Shown here: positions 7,985-15,905 of the stretch, one piece after another
Position numbering within the stretch: the stretch's first letter is position 1
How the letters are laid out: each line of letters begins with the position of its first letter
NCBI GenBank assembly: GCA_001939945.1
Contig: MOEB01000030.1
Coordinates: forward strand, 1 to 52,441
Origin: Aerophototrophica crusticola
GTDB taxonomy: Bacteria > Pseudomonadota > Alphaproteobacteria > Azospirillales > Azospirillaceae
DNA length: 52,441 bases
Reading direction: 5' to 3'
Program-made: the position numbers and the translations under genes
The notes under the pieces: generated by a model
What the model was told of the DNA's origin: nothing
Databases searched by the model: none
What the model saw: only the letters and a program-made list of their open reading frames with translations

Positions 7985-10207
7985 TCAGGGCGCTCGCGCC
8001 AACTCCCCCGCCTGCCGCAGAAGGGCCTTCAGCGACTCCGCCGTCACCGGCCCGTCCGTCGCCGGGGCCAGGGCGTGCAGGCGCTTAGGCCAGTCGGTCC
8101 CATCCAGGGATGACAGCCCGGCGGGATGTCCCTCCCCCGCCAGGATGCCCGCCAGGGCGAGGCGGACCGATTCTTCCCGTGACAAGGGGGCCTTGCCCGC
8201 CAGGGTACGGTAGGCGCCTGCCGCCTCCGCCCACTCCCCCAGCTGCCAATGGGCCAGGGCACGGGCCGACAGGGCGTCCGGGTCGGGCGTGGTGCCAGCC
8301 TTCTCCAGGGCCGCCCCCGGCTGGCCTTGGGCCACCAACAACCGGGCCTGTAGCGCCGGCGAGGGCGCAGGCAGCAAGGCCAGGGTCGCCTCGGCCCCGG
8401 CGGCATCCCCCTGGGCGAGCTGCGCCCGCGCGATGCCGGGGAGCAGCCCGGGCCGCTCCGCCTCCGGCACGGAGGCCGCCAGGGCTGCCCGCTCCTGCCC
8501 GGCGGCTACCACCATCCCGGCACCTGCCAGCAGGTCGGCATAGGCTTGGCGCAGGGTGCGGCCTTCCGGGCCGGGGGGCAGCAGGGGACGGCCGCGCTCG
8601 AACAGGGTGATGCGTCGGGCCAGGGGAAGCGACGCCCCCGGCTCCCCCAGCAGCCCGGCCAGCAGCACCCCGGACCGGGCCGTGTCCGCCGCCCCGGGGA
8701 ACCGGTCGGCCAGGACGCGCAGGGTGCCCAACGCCTCCACCAGCCTGCCCTCCCGCTGCTCCAGCGCCGCCCGGTGGGCCAGGACCTCGGCCTCCAACCC
8801 GGTGCCAGGCCAGTCCCGCATGGTCCCGTCCAGCAGTTCGCGCCAGACCGCGTCCGGCAGATCGCCGTTGAGGAAACGCTGCTCCGCCGCGAGCAGCCGT
8901 GCGCGGGCGGCGGCGGGGCCCGGCAGGGCCGCCGCCTTGTCCCATTGCGCCAGGGCCAGGGCGGCGCGGCCGGCGGTGGCATGCAGCCGGCCCACCAGCA
9001 GCAGCAACTGCGCCTGTTCCACCGGTGTCGGGTTGGCGGTTTCCACTTGGCGCGCGAACTCCCGGGCGAAGCCGTCAAGTCCGGCCTCCGCCGCCACGGC
9101 CAGCAGGTCCAGCCCCAGCGGGCGGCGGAATTCCGGTGGCTGGCCTTCCAGGGCCCGGGCCGCGGCGGGCAGGTAGGCCAGGGCCTGCTGCCCCTTGCCC
9201 CGCCGCTGCATCAGCACCGCCGCCCAGAGCGGCCCGTCGGCGGCCTTCAGCGTGTCAGGCGCCAGCAGCCAGTCGGCCGCCGGGTTGACCGGTTCCACCA
9301 GCACCGCCGCCACCGCGGCCAGGGGCTGCATGGGTTGTTCCGTCGAAAGGGACACGGCCAACGCCTCCGGTCCCAGGTCCCAGGCCAGCAGGAAGCGCGC
9401 CAGGGCCGCCGCATCCCCCGCCTGCCGCAGCCGGTTCCGCTCCGCCGCGAAGGGTGCGGTACGCCATGCCATGAGGTCCAACAGGGCCGGGCCGGTGCCC
9501 CAGGACGGGTCCGGCCGCGGCTTGGCCCGCCGCGCTTCCCCGGCCTTGGCCGCCGCCGGCGTAGGGGGCTCCGCGTCCACCGCGGCAAGGCCCTTGGCGA
9601 TGGCGTCACGGGCGAAGTCAGCGTCGCGGTTGGTGTCAGGGGCTGCGGGCGCCTCCCCCGCCGGGGCGGCTTGCGCCGGCTTGCGGCCGGGCACCGGGGC
9701 CGCGGTGACCCGCAGGATGGACTCGGTGCCCCGGCGCAACAGGCGCACCGCGGCACCGCATTCCGTGCTGACGACCAGCCTTCCCGGGTCGGCCTCCACC
9801 ACCCCGCGCACCCGGCGGGCGCCCGTGGCAACACCGCCCAGGTCCAGCCCGCCCGGCGCCTCCACCGACAGCACGGCCCCGCAGGGCTGGGCCTCCAGCC
9901 CGCCGACCCGGACGTCCCCGCCGGGAATGACCAGCTCCGTCACCCCGCCTTCCTGCCGGAAGGACAAGGGCGCCGGTGCCGCCAGCGCGGAGCCGGTGAG
10001 CAGGCTGGCCATGATGGCGGATGCCAGCGGCAGGGGCGCCCTGACGCTGGGGGCCGGCGACCGCCGGCCCGCGCCCCCATGGGCGCGCAAGCCAAGCCGC
10101 CAGATGGCGGCGCGAGCCTGCCCTGGCCCCCGAGCCGGGGGCGCCTGAGGGGGTGCCTGCTCGGCCACGAGCAAGCACCACGCATGCATCATGTTTCTCA
10201 TCGGCAA
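7985..10207 (-). CDS. Large exported alpha-helical repeat (TPR-like) protein of the flagellar block
   Basis: An open frame of 740 codons. After a hydrophobic stretch ending ALAAPAP (residues 57-77) comes a beta-rich segment (RQEGGVTELVIPGGDVRVGG) that looks AMIN-like, then an Ala/Pro-rich linker, then about 450 residues of repeated helix pairs of TPR type (QLLLLVGRLHATAGRAALAL, ALAHWQLGEWAEAAGAYRTL). The start is uncertain. The 5' end (10052-10150) is itself a family A repeat, so residues about 20-52 are repeat-encoded. Possible starts are TTG 10207, an internal TTG near residue 40, or ATG 10012, which would cut into the hydrophobic core. I see a periplasmic protein, possibly motor- or envelope-related from its position; I do not recognise a named family. 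Confidence 0.7.
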   Translation of the reverse strand: MPMRNMMHAWCLLVAEQAPPQAPPARGPGQARAAIWRLGLRAHGGAGRRSPAPSVRAPLPLASAIMASLLTGSALAAPAPLSFRQEGGVTELVIPGGDVRVGGLEAQPCGAVLSVEAPGGLDLGGVATGARRVRGVVEADPGRLVVSTECGAAVRLLRRGTESILRVTAAPVPGRKPAQAAPAGEAPAAPDTNRDADFARDAIAKGLAAVDAEPPTPAAAKAGEARRAKPRPDPSWGTGPALLDLMAWRTAPFAAERNRLRQAGDAAALARFLLAWDLGPEALAVSLSTEQPMQPLAAVAAVLVEPVNPAADWLLAPDTLKAADGPLWAAVLMQRRGKGQQALAYLPAAARALEGQPPEFRRPLGLDLLAVAAEAGLDGFAREFARQVETANPTPVEQAQLLLLVGRLHATAGRAALALAQWDKAAALPGPAAARARLLAAEQRFLNGDLPDAVWRELLDGTMRDWPGTGLEAEVLAHRAALEQREGRLVEALGTLRVLADRFPGAADTARSGVLLAGLLGEPGASLPLARRITLFERGRPLLPPGPEGRTLRQAYADLLAGAGMVVAAGQERAALAASVPEAERPGLLPGIARAQLAQGDAAGAEATLALLPAPSPALQARLLVAQGQPGAALEKAGTTPDPDALSARALAHWQLGEWAEAAGAYRTLAGKAPLSREESVRLALAGILAGEGHPAGLSSLDGTDWPKRLHALAPATDGPVTAESLKALLRQAGELARAP
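10052..10150 (+). repeat. Family A triple-hairpin repeat, copy A3
   Basis: Hairpins GCCGGC-GACC-GCCGGC (10053-10068), CGCGCCC-CCAT-GGGCGCG (10070-10087) and GCCGCC-AGAT-GGCGGC (10096-10111), then an extra CCCCCG-AGCC-GGGGGCG hairpin and the terminal GCGCCTGAGG. Compared with copy A1, bases on both sides of each stem have changed while pairing is kept. It lies between the divergent helical-repeat gene and flgF and overlaps the 5' end of the former reading frame. Confidence 0.85.
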
Positions 10208-10314
10208 CGGACCCGCTGGCCTTGAACCCGGGTTTAACCTCGCACGGGCACATTAAAGCCGGTTCAAAGCCGCCCGCCCCGCAGCGTCAGGGGCGGCAAC
10301 GGGAGGCCGGTGCC

Positions 10315-11070
10315 TTGGAAAACGCGCTTTATGTCGGGCTGTCGCGCCAGATGGCCCTGCGCCGCATGCTGGACGTCACGGCCAACAACGTGGCCAACAT
10401 GAACACCACCGCCTTCCGCGCGGAACGCCCGGTGTTCGACGATTTCGTCAGCCGCGTGCGCAACGGCGACCCCACCGCCTTCGTGGTGGACCGGGCCACC
10501 TATACGGACACGCGGGAGGGGACGCTCGCCATGACCGGCAACCCGCTGGACGTGGCGATCCGCGGCGACGCCTGGTTCCAGGTGGAAACGCCCGACGGAC
10601 CCCGCTTCACCCGCGACGGCCGGCTGGGCCGCGCCCCCGACGGGCGGTTGGTCACGGTGGACGGCCATTCGGTGCTGGACGCGGCGGGCGCCCCCATCGA
10701 GCTGCCGGACGATGTGGGCCCGGTCAGCATCGGCGCTGACGGCAGCATTTCCTATGAGGTTCCGGGGGCCGATGGCGGCGGGCAGGCCGTGGTCATCGGC
10801 CAGCTCGGCCTGTTCACCCTGCCCGGCGCCCAGGGCCTGCCCCGCGACCCCGGCGGCCTGGTCCGCCCCCCGCCCGGCTCGGCACCCCAGGCGGCAGAGC
10901 GCGCCACCCTGGTGCAGGGCGCCCTGGAGGGCTCCAACGTCCAGCCGATCCAGGAGATGGTCCGGCTGGTGGAGCTGACCCGCGCCTATGGCGAGAGCAA
11001 CCGGCTGGTGGAATCGGAGAACGAGCGCCAGCGCAACGCCATCAACAAGCTGGGCGGCCCCGCGTCCTGA
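10315..11070 (+). CDS. flgF: Flagellar basal-body rod protein FlgF
   Basis: A 251-residue proximal rod protein. The N-terminus ENALYVGLSRQMALRRMLDV followed by TANNVANMNTTAFRAERPVF is the flagellar rod/hook signature. The C-terminus has the family's LVQGALEGSNVQPIQEMVRL and a coiled-coil D0 helix (TRAYGESNRLVESENERQRN). The start is TTG 10315, with GGGAGG eight bases upstream; the frame is open to 10153, but the conserved N-terminus begins exactly at this TTG. It opens the flgF-flgG-flgA-flgH operon, with flgG 36 bases downstream. Family A copy A3 lies 165 bases upstream in the same sense and may be in the leader. Confidence 0.95.
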   Translation: MENALYVGLSRQMALRRMLDVTANNVANMNTTAFRAERPVFDDFVSRVRNGDPTAFVVDRATYTDTREGTLAMTGNPLDVAIRGDAWFQVETPDGPRFTRDGRLGRAPDGRLVTVDGHSVLDAAGAPIELPDDVGPVSIGADGSISYEVPGADGGGQAVVIGQLGLFTLPGAQGLPRDPGGLVRPPPGSAPQAAERATLVQGALEGSNVQPIQEMVRLVELTRAYGESNRLVESENERQRNAINKLGGPAS

Positions 11071-11106
11071 CCCGCGGCCCCATCCGGAAACGAGGAAACC
11101 CAATCG

Positions 11107-11892
11107 ATGCGCACCCTGAACATCGCCGCGTCCGGCATGATGGCCCAGCAGTTGAACGTGGAGGTCATCTCCAACAACATCGCCAACATGAACACGGTGG
11201 GCTACAAGCGGTCCCGCGCCGAGTTCCAGGACCTGATGTACCAGTCCCAGGTGCGTCCCGGCGCCACCTCCTCCGACCAGGGCACGCTGGTGCCGGCGGG
11301 GGTGCAGGTGGGGTTGGGCGTGAAGCCCGCCGCCGTGGGCCGCATCGGCACCCAGGGGCCCCTGACCCGCACCGAGAACCAGTTCGACATGGCGCTGGAG
11401 GGCCGCGGCTTCTTCGTCGTCACCCTGCCGAACGGGGAGGCGGCGTACACCCGCGCCGGCAACTTCCAGCTCTCCCCCGAAGGCACCGTCGTCACCGTGG
11501 ATGGGTATGAGGTCAGCCCCGGCATCACCGTGCCGGAGAACACCCGCAGCGTCATGGTCAACCGCAACGGGGAAGTGCTGGCCTACCAGGACGGCAACAC
11601 GGAGCCGCAGAATGTCGGCCAGTTCGACCTCGCCATGTTCGTGAACGAGGCGGGGCTGGAGGCCATCGGCGACAACCTCTTCCGGGAGACGCCGGCGTCG
11701 GGCGTGCCGCTGCTGGGCATCCCCGGCCAGGTGGGTTTCGCAGGCATCCGCCAGTTCTATGTGGAATCCGCCAACGTCAACATCGTGCAGGAGATCACCA
11801 GCCTGATCTCCGCCCAGCGGGCTTACGAAATGAACAGCCGGGTGGTGGAGGCGGGCGACCAGATGCTCACCACCCTGACCCAGATGCGTTGA
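11107..11892 (+). CDS. flgG: Flagellar basal-body rod protein FlgG (distal rod)
   Basis: A 261-residue protein, the usual FlgG length. The N-terminus MRTLNIAASGMMAQQLNVEV and then ISNNIANMNTVGYKRSRAEF is diagnostic, and the C-terminus (ESANVNIVQEITSLISAQRA, then YEMNSRVVEAGDQML) is the conserved D0 helix. FlgG forms the distal rod on which the hook is built. It sits between flgF and flgA with a 10-base gap to flgA, so the genes are clearly co-transcribed. No odd features. Confidence 0.97.
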   Translation: MRTLNIAASGMMAQQLNVEVISNNIANMNTVGYKRSRAEFQDLMYQSQVRPGATSSDQGTLVPAGVQVGLGVKPAAVGRIGTQGPLTRTENQFDMALEGRGFFVVTLPNGEAAYTRAGNFQLSPEGTVVTVDGYEVSPGITVPENTRSVMVNRNGEVLAYQDGNTEPQNVGQFDLAMFVNEAGLEAIGDNLFRETPASGVPLLGIPGQVGFAGIRQFYVESANVNIVQEITSLISAQRAYEMNSRVVEAGDQMLTTLTQMR

Positions 11893-11902
11893 GGGTGATG
11901 GC

Positions 11903-12556
11903 ATGCGCCGCGCCCTCACCCTGGCCCTCACCTGCCTGCTGCTGGCCGCCCCCGCCCTTGCCGACACGGCGGAGTCCGTGCTGCGCGACGCGCTGGCCCA
12001 GCGCCATGCCCAGAGCTTCGCGGGCGGGGAGCTGCGCCTGGCCCTGGACGGGCAGCAGCCGGGCCCGGTGAAGGCCGTGCAGGCCTTGCGCTTCGACCCC
12101 GCCACCGGCCGCTTCGCCGCCATCCTGCTGCGGGACGCCGACCGGGTGCGGGTGACGGGGGAGGCCTGGGCGGAGGTGCAGGCCGCCATGCCCGCCCGCC
12201 CCCTTCCCCCCGGCACGGTGATCCAGGCGGAGGACCTCTCGCGCCAGCCCCTGCGGCTGGACCGCGGCGGCGGGGCCGTGCTGACGGACGCGGAGGTGCT
12301 GGTGGGCATGCAGGTGAAGCGGGCCCTGACCCCCGGCCGCCCCATCCCGGCCAGCGCCGTGACCTCCCCCGCCCTGGTCCGCCGCAACAAGCCCGTGGCC
12401 CTGGAATACCGCAGCGGCCCCTTGCTGCTGGCCGCCAAGGGCCGCGCCCTGGAAGACGCCGGGCTGGGGGAGATGGTCCGGGTACAGAACCTGGACAGCG
12501 GCAAGACCATCACCGGCACGGTACGGGGCCCCGGCCTCGTCTCCGCCAACCCTTGA
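11903..12556 (+). CDS. flgA: Flagellar basal body P-ring formation chaperone FlgA
   Basis: A 217-residue periplasmic chaperone for P-ring (FlgI) assembly. Residues 1-21 are a signal peptide (LTLALTCLLLAAPALA). The C-terminal half has the SAF-type domain: ARPLPPGTVIQAEDL, then GMQVKRALTPGRPIPASAV, then GEMVRVQNLDSGKTITGTV, which are standard FlgA motifs. It starts 10 bases after flgG. Its stop TGA (12554-12556) precedes an unused-looking ATG at 12565 and a family B repeat that separates it from the probable flgH start. No flgI lies in this window, so the P-ring gene must be elsewhere. Confidence 0.95.
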   Translation: MRRALTLALTCLLLAAPALADTAESVLRDALAQRHAQSFAGGELRLALDGQQPGPVKAVQALRFDPATGRFAAILLRDADRVRVTGEAWAEVQAAMPARPLPPGTVIQAEDLSRQPLRLDRGGGAVLTDAEVLVGMQVKRALTPGRPIPASAVTSPALVRRNKPVALEYRSGPLLLAAKGRALEDAGLGEMVRVQNLDSGKTITGTVRGPGLVSANP

Positions 12557-12606
12557 GGTGTGAGATGACCCTGGCCAATCCCTTCGTTTCCGCCGACACC
12601 TTCATC

Positions 12607-12702
12607 GCTTCCCCCGCGAAGGCGGGGGTCCACAGTTCTGTGGCGACGGGGCCACTGCCAAGTGGGTCAAAAACCGTGGGCCCCCGCCTTCGCGGGGGAG
12701 GC
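12607..12702. repeat. Family B (SPAKAGVH) palindromic repeat, copy B1
   Basis: GCTTCCCCCGCGAAGGCGGG opens the left arm (12607-12634) and CCCCCGCCTTCGCGGGGGAG closes the right arm (12681-12700). Each arm is self-complementary and the two are complementary to each other, with a variable centre. Translated, the left arm reads SPAKAGVH. The element lies between flgA and flgH; its purine-rich right edge (GGGGGAGG) sits 10 bases before TTG 12712. Confidence 0.9.
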
Positions 12703-12711
12703 GGCTTTTCC

Positions 12712-13470
12712 TTGGGGGACCGCACCCGATTCACGACCAGGGTCACCAGGGCCCTCCTCCTGGTCCCCCTGGCCCTCCTCCCCGCCTGCGCCGACCGGCT
12801 CGACCACCTCGGCAAGCCGCCCAGCATGACCGCCATCGACAACCCTGCCCAGCAGGCGGAGGCGGCGCGGGTCACCATGCCCATGCCAGTCTCCCTGCCG
12901 GAGGTGCGGCAGCCCGCCAGCCTATGGGAGCCGGAGGCGCGGGGCTTCCTGCGCGACCTGCGGGCAAAGACGGTGGGCGACATCGTCACCGTCGTCATCG
13001 ACATGGCGGAGCAGGCCCAGATCCGCAACCAGACCACCCGCAGTCGCGGGGCGAGCGAGGCTGCGGGCGTGCCCAACTTCTTCGGCCTGGAAAGCCGCCT
13101 GCCGGCCATCCTGCCGGACCAGGTGGACCCGTCCAAGCTGGTGGACCTGAACAGCAACAGCTCCAGCAGCGGCAGCGGCCAGATCAACCGGCAGGAGCAG
13201 ATCCAGCTCAAGGTGGCCGCCGTGGTGACGGACATCCTGCCCAACGGCAACCTTGTCATCGCCGGCCGGCAGGAGATGCGGGTGAACTATGAGCTGCGGG
13301 AACTGCGCATCGCCGGCGTGATCCGGCCGGAGGACATCACCACCCGCAATACCGTGTCCTATGAGAAGATCGCCGAGGCCCGCATCGCCTATGGCGGCCG
13401 GGGACAGATCACCGACGTGCAGCAGCCGCGGGTGGGCCAGCAGGTGCTGGACGTGATCCTGCCATTCTGA
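12712..13470 (+). CDS. flgH: Flagellar L-ring lipoprotein FlgH
   Basis: A 252-residue outer-membrane lipoprotein forming the L-ring. From TTG 12712 the product begins with Arg/Thr-rich residues, a hydrophobic core (ALLLVPLALLPAC) and a lipobox Cys. Conserved FlgH motifs follow: SLWEPEARGFLRDLRAKTVG, IVTVVIDMAEQAQIRNQTTR and, at the end, GGRGQITDVQQPRVGQQVLD. ATG 12565 (SD GAGG) would add a repeat-encoded extension of about 49 residues before the signal peptide, which is unlikely to be processed normally. I therefore prefer TTG, with GGAGG from the B1 repeat 10 bases upstream. It is the last classic gene of flgFGAH; the next gene overlaps its stop by one base. Confidence 0.93.
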   Translation: MGDRTRFTTRVTRALLLVPLALLPACADRLDHLGKPPSMTAIDNPAQQAEAARVTMPMPVSLPEVRQPASLWEPEARGFLRDLRAKTVGDIVTVVIDMAEQAQIRNQTTRSRGASEAAGVPNFFGLESRLPAILPDQVDPSKLVDLNSNSSSSGSGQINRQEQIQLKVAAVVTDILPNGNLVIAGRQEMRVNYELRELRIAGVIRPEDITTRNTVSYEKIAEARIAYGGRGQITDVQQPRVGQQVLDVILPF

Positions 13471-13907
13471 TGGGGCGTGTCATGGTCTCCTGGCGCAAGG
13501 CGCTGCTTCCCGCCCTGGTCGTCGGCGGCCTGACCGCCGGCTTCGGTACCGGCATGGCCCTGTCCGGCCCCGCGGCCCCGGCCAGGCCCGCAGGCCCGCC
13601 CGTGATGGGCATCGTGGGCCCCTTGTTCGCCCCGGTCTGGACCCACGGCACCGTCGGCAGCTTCGTGGCGGCGGAGGTGCAGGTCACCCTGGCTCCCGGC
13701 CACCGCCTGTCGGAACAGGCGCCCCTCCTGGAGGACCGGATGCTGGCGGAGCTGGTCCGCGTCGGGGCGGAGGGAGGGCTGGAACCCGGCCGTGTCCAGG
13801 CCGACGCCCTGTCCGCCCGCCTGCTGGCCGTGGCACGGGAAGGCGGCGCGCCGGTGACGGCGGCATCGGTGGTCAAGCTGGTCCGGCAGGAAAACCGTCG
13901 CCCCTGA
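13470..13907 (+). CDS. Small membrane-anchored protein following flgH (FliL-like)
   Basis: A 145-residue protein whose ATG overlaps the flgH stop (TGATG), so it belongs to the same operon. Residues about 9-34 form an N-terminal anchor or signal (ALLPALVVGGLTAGFGTGMA). The rest is a small soluble domain: VAAEVQVTLAPGHRLSEQAP followed by a helix (LLEDRMLAELVRVGAEGG) resembles the pattern of FliL, where a beta strand in charged context precedes a helix of similar spacing. FliL is a single-span stator-associated protein. The resemblance is by pattern only; it may be a lineage-specific flagellar protein. A second in-frame ATG at 13482 is an alternative start. Confidence 0.75.
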   Translation: MGRVMVSWRKALLPALVVGGLTAGFGTGMALSGPAAPARPAGPPVMGIVGPLFAPVWTHGTVGSFVAAEVQVTLAPGHRLSEQAPLLEDRMLAELVRVGAEGGLEPGRVQADALSARLLAVAREGGAPVTAASVVKLVRQENRRP

Positions 13908-13941
13908 AAATACCCCTTCCGTACAGGCCGCCCCGGTGTAT

Positions 13942-13958
13942 GTTTCCCCAGAGGAAAC
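13942..13958 (+). promoter_or_regulatory. Inverted repeat ahead of the XRE regulator (possible autoregulatory operator)
   Basis: GTTTCC-CCAGA-GGAAAC lies immediately before the Shine-Dalgarno (GGAGGAG, 13959-13965) of the XRE gene. XRE regulators commonly bind such short dyads at their own promoters. Similar dyads occur upstream of flagellin and of the hybrid kinase. Confidence 0.5.
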
Positions 13959-13973
13959 GGAGGAGACGGCGCG

Positions 13974-14585
13974 ATGGTCGGGGGCCAGGACGGGGCGCGG
14001 CTGCGGGCCTTGCGCGCGGCGCGGGGGTTGAGCCTGGCCCAGCTCGCCGGCCAGGCCGGCCTGTCCAAGGGGGAGTTGTCGAAGCTGGAAACCGGCGTCC
14101 GCCCGGTGCGGCCGGACCATGTGCTGCGGCTGGCCCGCGCCCTGGCGGTGCCGCCGCAGGAGCTGCTGGGCCCCGACAGCCCCCTCCAGGCCCTGTTGCA
14201 GGAACGGCCCCAGCCGGCGGCCAGCCTGCCCCTGTTCGACGGCCGCGACCTGGTGCGGGACGGCGATGGCGCCAAGCCCACCGGCAGCATCGCGGCACCG
14301 GAGCCGCTGCGCGGCGTGGCCGGTGCCTATGCCGTCGTCATCAACGACCTGTCCAACGCCCCGGCGCTCTCCCCCGGCATGGTGCTGCAGGTTGACCCGA
14401 CCCGGGTGCCGGGCGTGGGCGACTTGGTCATCAATCGGGTGGGCTGGTCACCCCTGGCCTTCTACCTGCGCCAGGACGACGACGGACACTTCTACGGCCT
14501 GACCCTGTCCCGCAAGCGGGTGGACCTCGCCCTTGACGACATCGAGCGGCTGCACAAGGTGGCGGGCGTCTGGTTCGTGGGCTGA
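13974..14585 (+). CDS. XRE-family transcriptional regulator with C-terminal S24-like domain
   Basis: A 203-residue DNA-binding protein. Residues 8-62 are a Cro/CI-type helix-turn-helix (LRALRAARGLSLAQLAGQAG, LSKGELSKLETGVRPV). The C-terminal part (about residues 112-200) has the fold pattern of LexA/S24-like domains (LSPGMVLQVDPTRVPGVGDL), but I do not see a clear Ser-Lys catalytic pair, so it may sense or dimerise rather than self-cleave. SD GGAGGAG precedes ATG 13974. Directly upstream is the dyad at 13942-13958, suggesting autoregulation. It follows the flgH operon in the same direction with a 66-base gap. A role in motility control is inferred from position. Confidence 0.85.
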   Translation: MVGGQDGARLRALRAARGLSLAQLAGQAGLSKGELSKLETGVRPVRPDHVLRLARALAVPPQELLGPDSPLQALLQERPQPAASLPLFDGRDLVRDGDGAKPTGSIAAPEPLRGVAGAYAVVINDLSNAPALSPGMVLQVDPTRVPGVGDLVINRVGWSPLAFYLRQDDDGHFYGLTLSRKRVDLALDDIERLHKVAGVWFVG

Positions 14586-14693
14586 ACTCTGCCCCCCGGC
14601 ACACGCGGGGCGGTCATAACGGCACTCTGTCTTCTACTTTCGTTGCGTTCGGCATAAGCTTTTCGGCCTACGCCGCCGCCGAGCTTTGCACCC

Positions 14694-15473
14694 ATGTCCC
14701 GCACCTTCCAGGTCCTGATCGCCGACGATGCCCGCTACCAGCGGGAGATGGTGCGCCACGCCGTGCGCATGGTGGTGCCCGACGCCCAGGTGACGGAGGT
14801 GGACAATGGCCGCTGCGCCTTGGAGAAGGCGACGGCGCGCCCCTATGATTTGGTCCTGCTGGACCTGGAGATGCCCCACATGAACGGGGCGGACGTGCTG
14901 TACCGCATCAAGATGGACCGGCCGGACACGGTGGTGGGCCTGGTCACCGGCAACGGTGACGAGCAGGTGCGCCAGTCCGTCATCTCCCTCGGCGCCGACT
15001 TCTTCATCCTGAAGCCCTTCACCACGGGCGACATCCGGGCCGCCGTGGAACAGGGCCTGGCCGCCGCCATCCGGCTGGGCGCCAAGCGGGACGCGCGGGT
15101 GCTGGTGGCCGACGACAGCCGGACGATCCGGGAGGTGATGGCCGCCACCCTGCGGCTGATGGGCCTGCGCCACACGGTGGAGGAGGTGGCGGACGGCCGC
15201 GCCGCCCTGGACGCCTTCAAGCGCAACCGCCACGACCTTCTGTTCCTGGACGTGAACATGCCGGGGCTGACGGGGCTGGAAGCGCTGGCCCGCATCCGGG
15301 CCCTGGCGCCCAACGTCTTCGCCGCGCTGGTCACCTCCGACAGCGACCGCGACACGCTGGTGGCCGCCCGCACCCTGGCGGTGGACGGCTTCATCCTGAA
15401 GCCGGTGACGTCGGAGCGGCTGGGCCAGGTGGTGGACCGGTTCAAGAAGCGCTGGGCCGACCTGCCGGGTTAG
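14694..15473 (+). CDS. Response regulator with two CheY-like receiver domains
   Basis: A 259-residue protein made of two receiver domains and nothing else. Receiver 1 (residues 5-122) has VLIADDAR, the acceptor Asp in LVLLDLEMPHMNG and the Lys in FILKPFT. Receiver 2 (about 138-255) has VLVADDSR, LLFLDVNMPGLTG and FILKPVT, so both keep the catalytic set. There is no output domain, so it probably works by protein-protein contact or as a phosphate relay, for example at the flagellar switch or with a diguanylate cyclase. It lies 108 bases after the XRE gene on the same strand. A family A repeat (A4) begins 30 bases after its stop. Confidence 0.93.
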   Translation: MSRTFQVLIADDARYQREMVRHAVRMVVPDAQVTEVDNGRCALEKATARPYDLVLLDLEMPHMNGADVLYRIKMDRPDTVVGLVTGNGDEQVRQSVISLGADFFILKPFTTGDIRAAVEQGLAAAIRLGAKRDARVLVADDSRTIREVMAATLRLMGLRHTVEEVADGRAALDAFKRNRHDLLFLDVNMPGLTGLEALARIRALAPNVFAALVTSDSDRDTLVAARTLAVDGFILKPVTSERLGQVVDRFKKRWADLPG

Positions 15474-15502
15474 ATTGAGTTTACGCCCGGCGTGAACTCG
15501 AT

Positions 15503-15575
15503 CCGGCGGCGACTGCCGCCGCGCGCCCCCGTGGGCGCGTTAGCCAAGCCGCGGATGCGGCGCTGGCGCCTGAGG
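15503..15575 (+). repeat. Family A triple-hairpin repeat, copy A4
   Basis: Hairpins GGCGGC-GACT-GCCGCC (15505-15520), CGCGCCC-CCGT-GGGCGCG (15522-15539) and GCCGC-GGAT-GCGGC (15548-15561), then GGCGCCTGAGG. Hairpins 1 and 3 match copy A1, while hairpin 2 matches copy A3. It lies 382 bases upstream of kup in the same sense. Confidence 0.85.
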
Positions 15576-15889
15576 AAAACGAACCGATGCCGGGCCGATA
15601 CACCCGTGTCCCGGATGCCGCACCCCCTGGGACCCTCTGCCGCCCGGGCCTTGAGATCGTTGACTCCACCAGTATCCCCGCAAGCTGTGGAAAACCCTGT
15701 GCGCAGGTGGCGGGCAGCTTGTACCGGGCCAGGAACCCCGCGGCTCCCCGCGTTCTGCCTAAAAAATGGGCAAAGACGGTCCGGCCCGGAATCCCTGGAC
15801 CGACTCGCGGGCGCCGGGGCGGTGCCATGCCCGGCGAGGGTTCCTGGATTGCGCTTTCCCCTCTAGACCGCGGGGTCATTCGGCCCAAC

Positions 15890-15905
15890 TGTGACGCGCG
15901 TCACA
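15890..15905 (+). promoter_or_regulatory. CRP/FNR-type palindrome upstream of kup
   Basis: TGTGACGCGCGTCACA is a perfect 16-bp palindrome and an exact match to the TGTGA-N6-TCACA consensus of CRP-type regulators. Its centre is about 60 bases before the kup ATG. Whether it activates or blocks depends on the unmapped promoter. Confidence 0.65.

Noticed and set aside
10240-10262. A sigma-54-like GG-N10-GC spacing upstream of flgF
   Set aside because: The flanking bases do not match TGGCAC-N5-TTGC.
15701-15730. A possible DnaA box (TGTGGAAAA) suggesting an origin
   Set aside because: One imperfect match only, with no cluster of boxes and no origin-linked genes.
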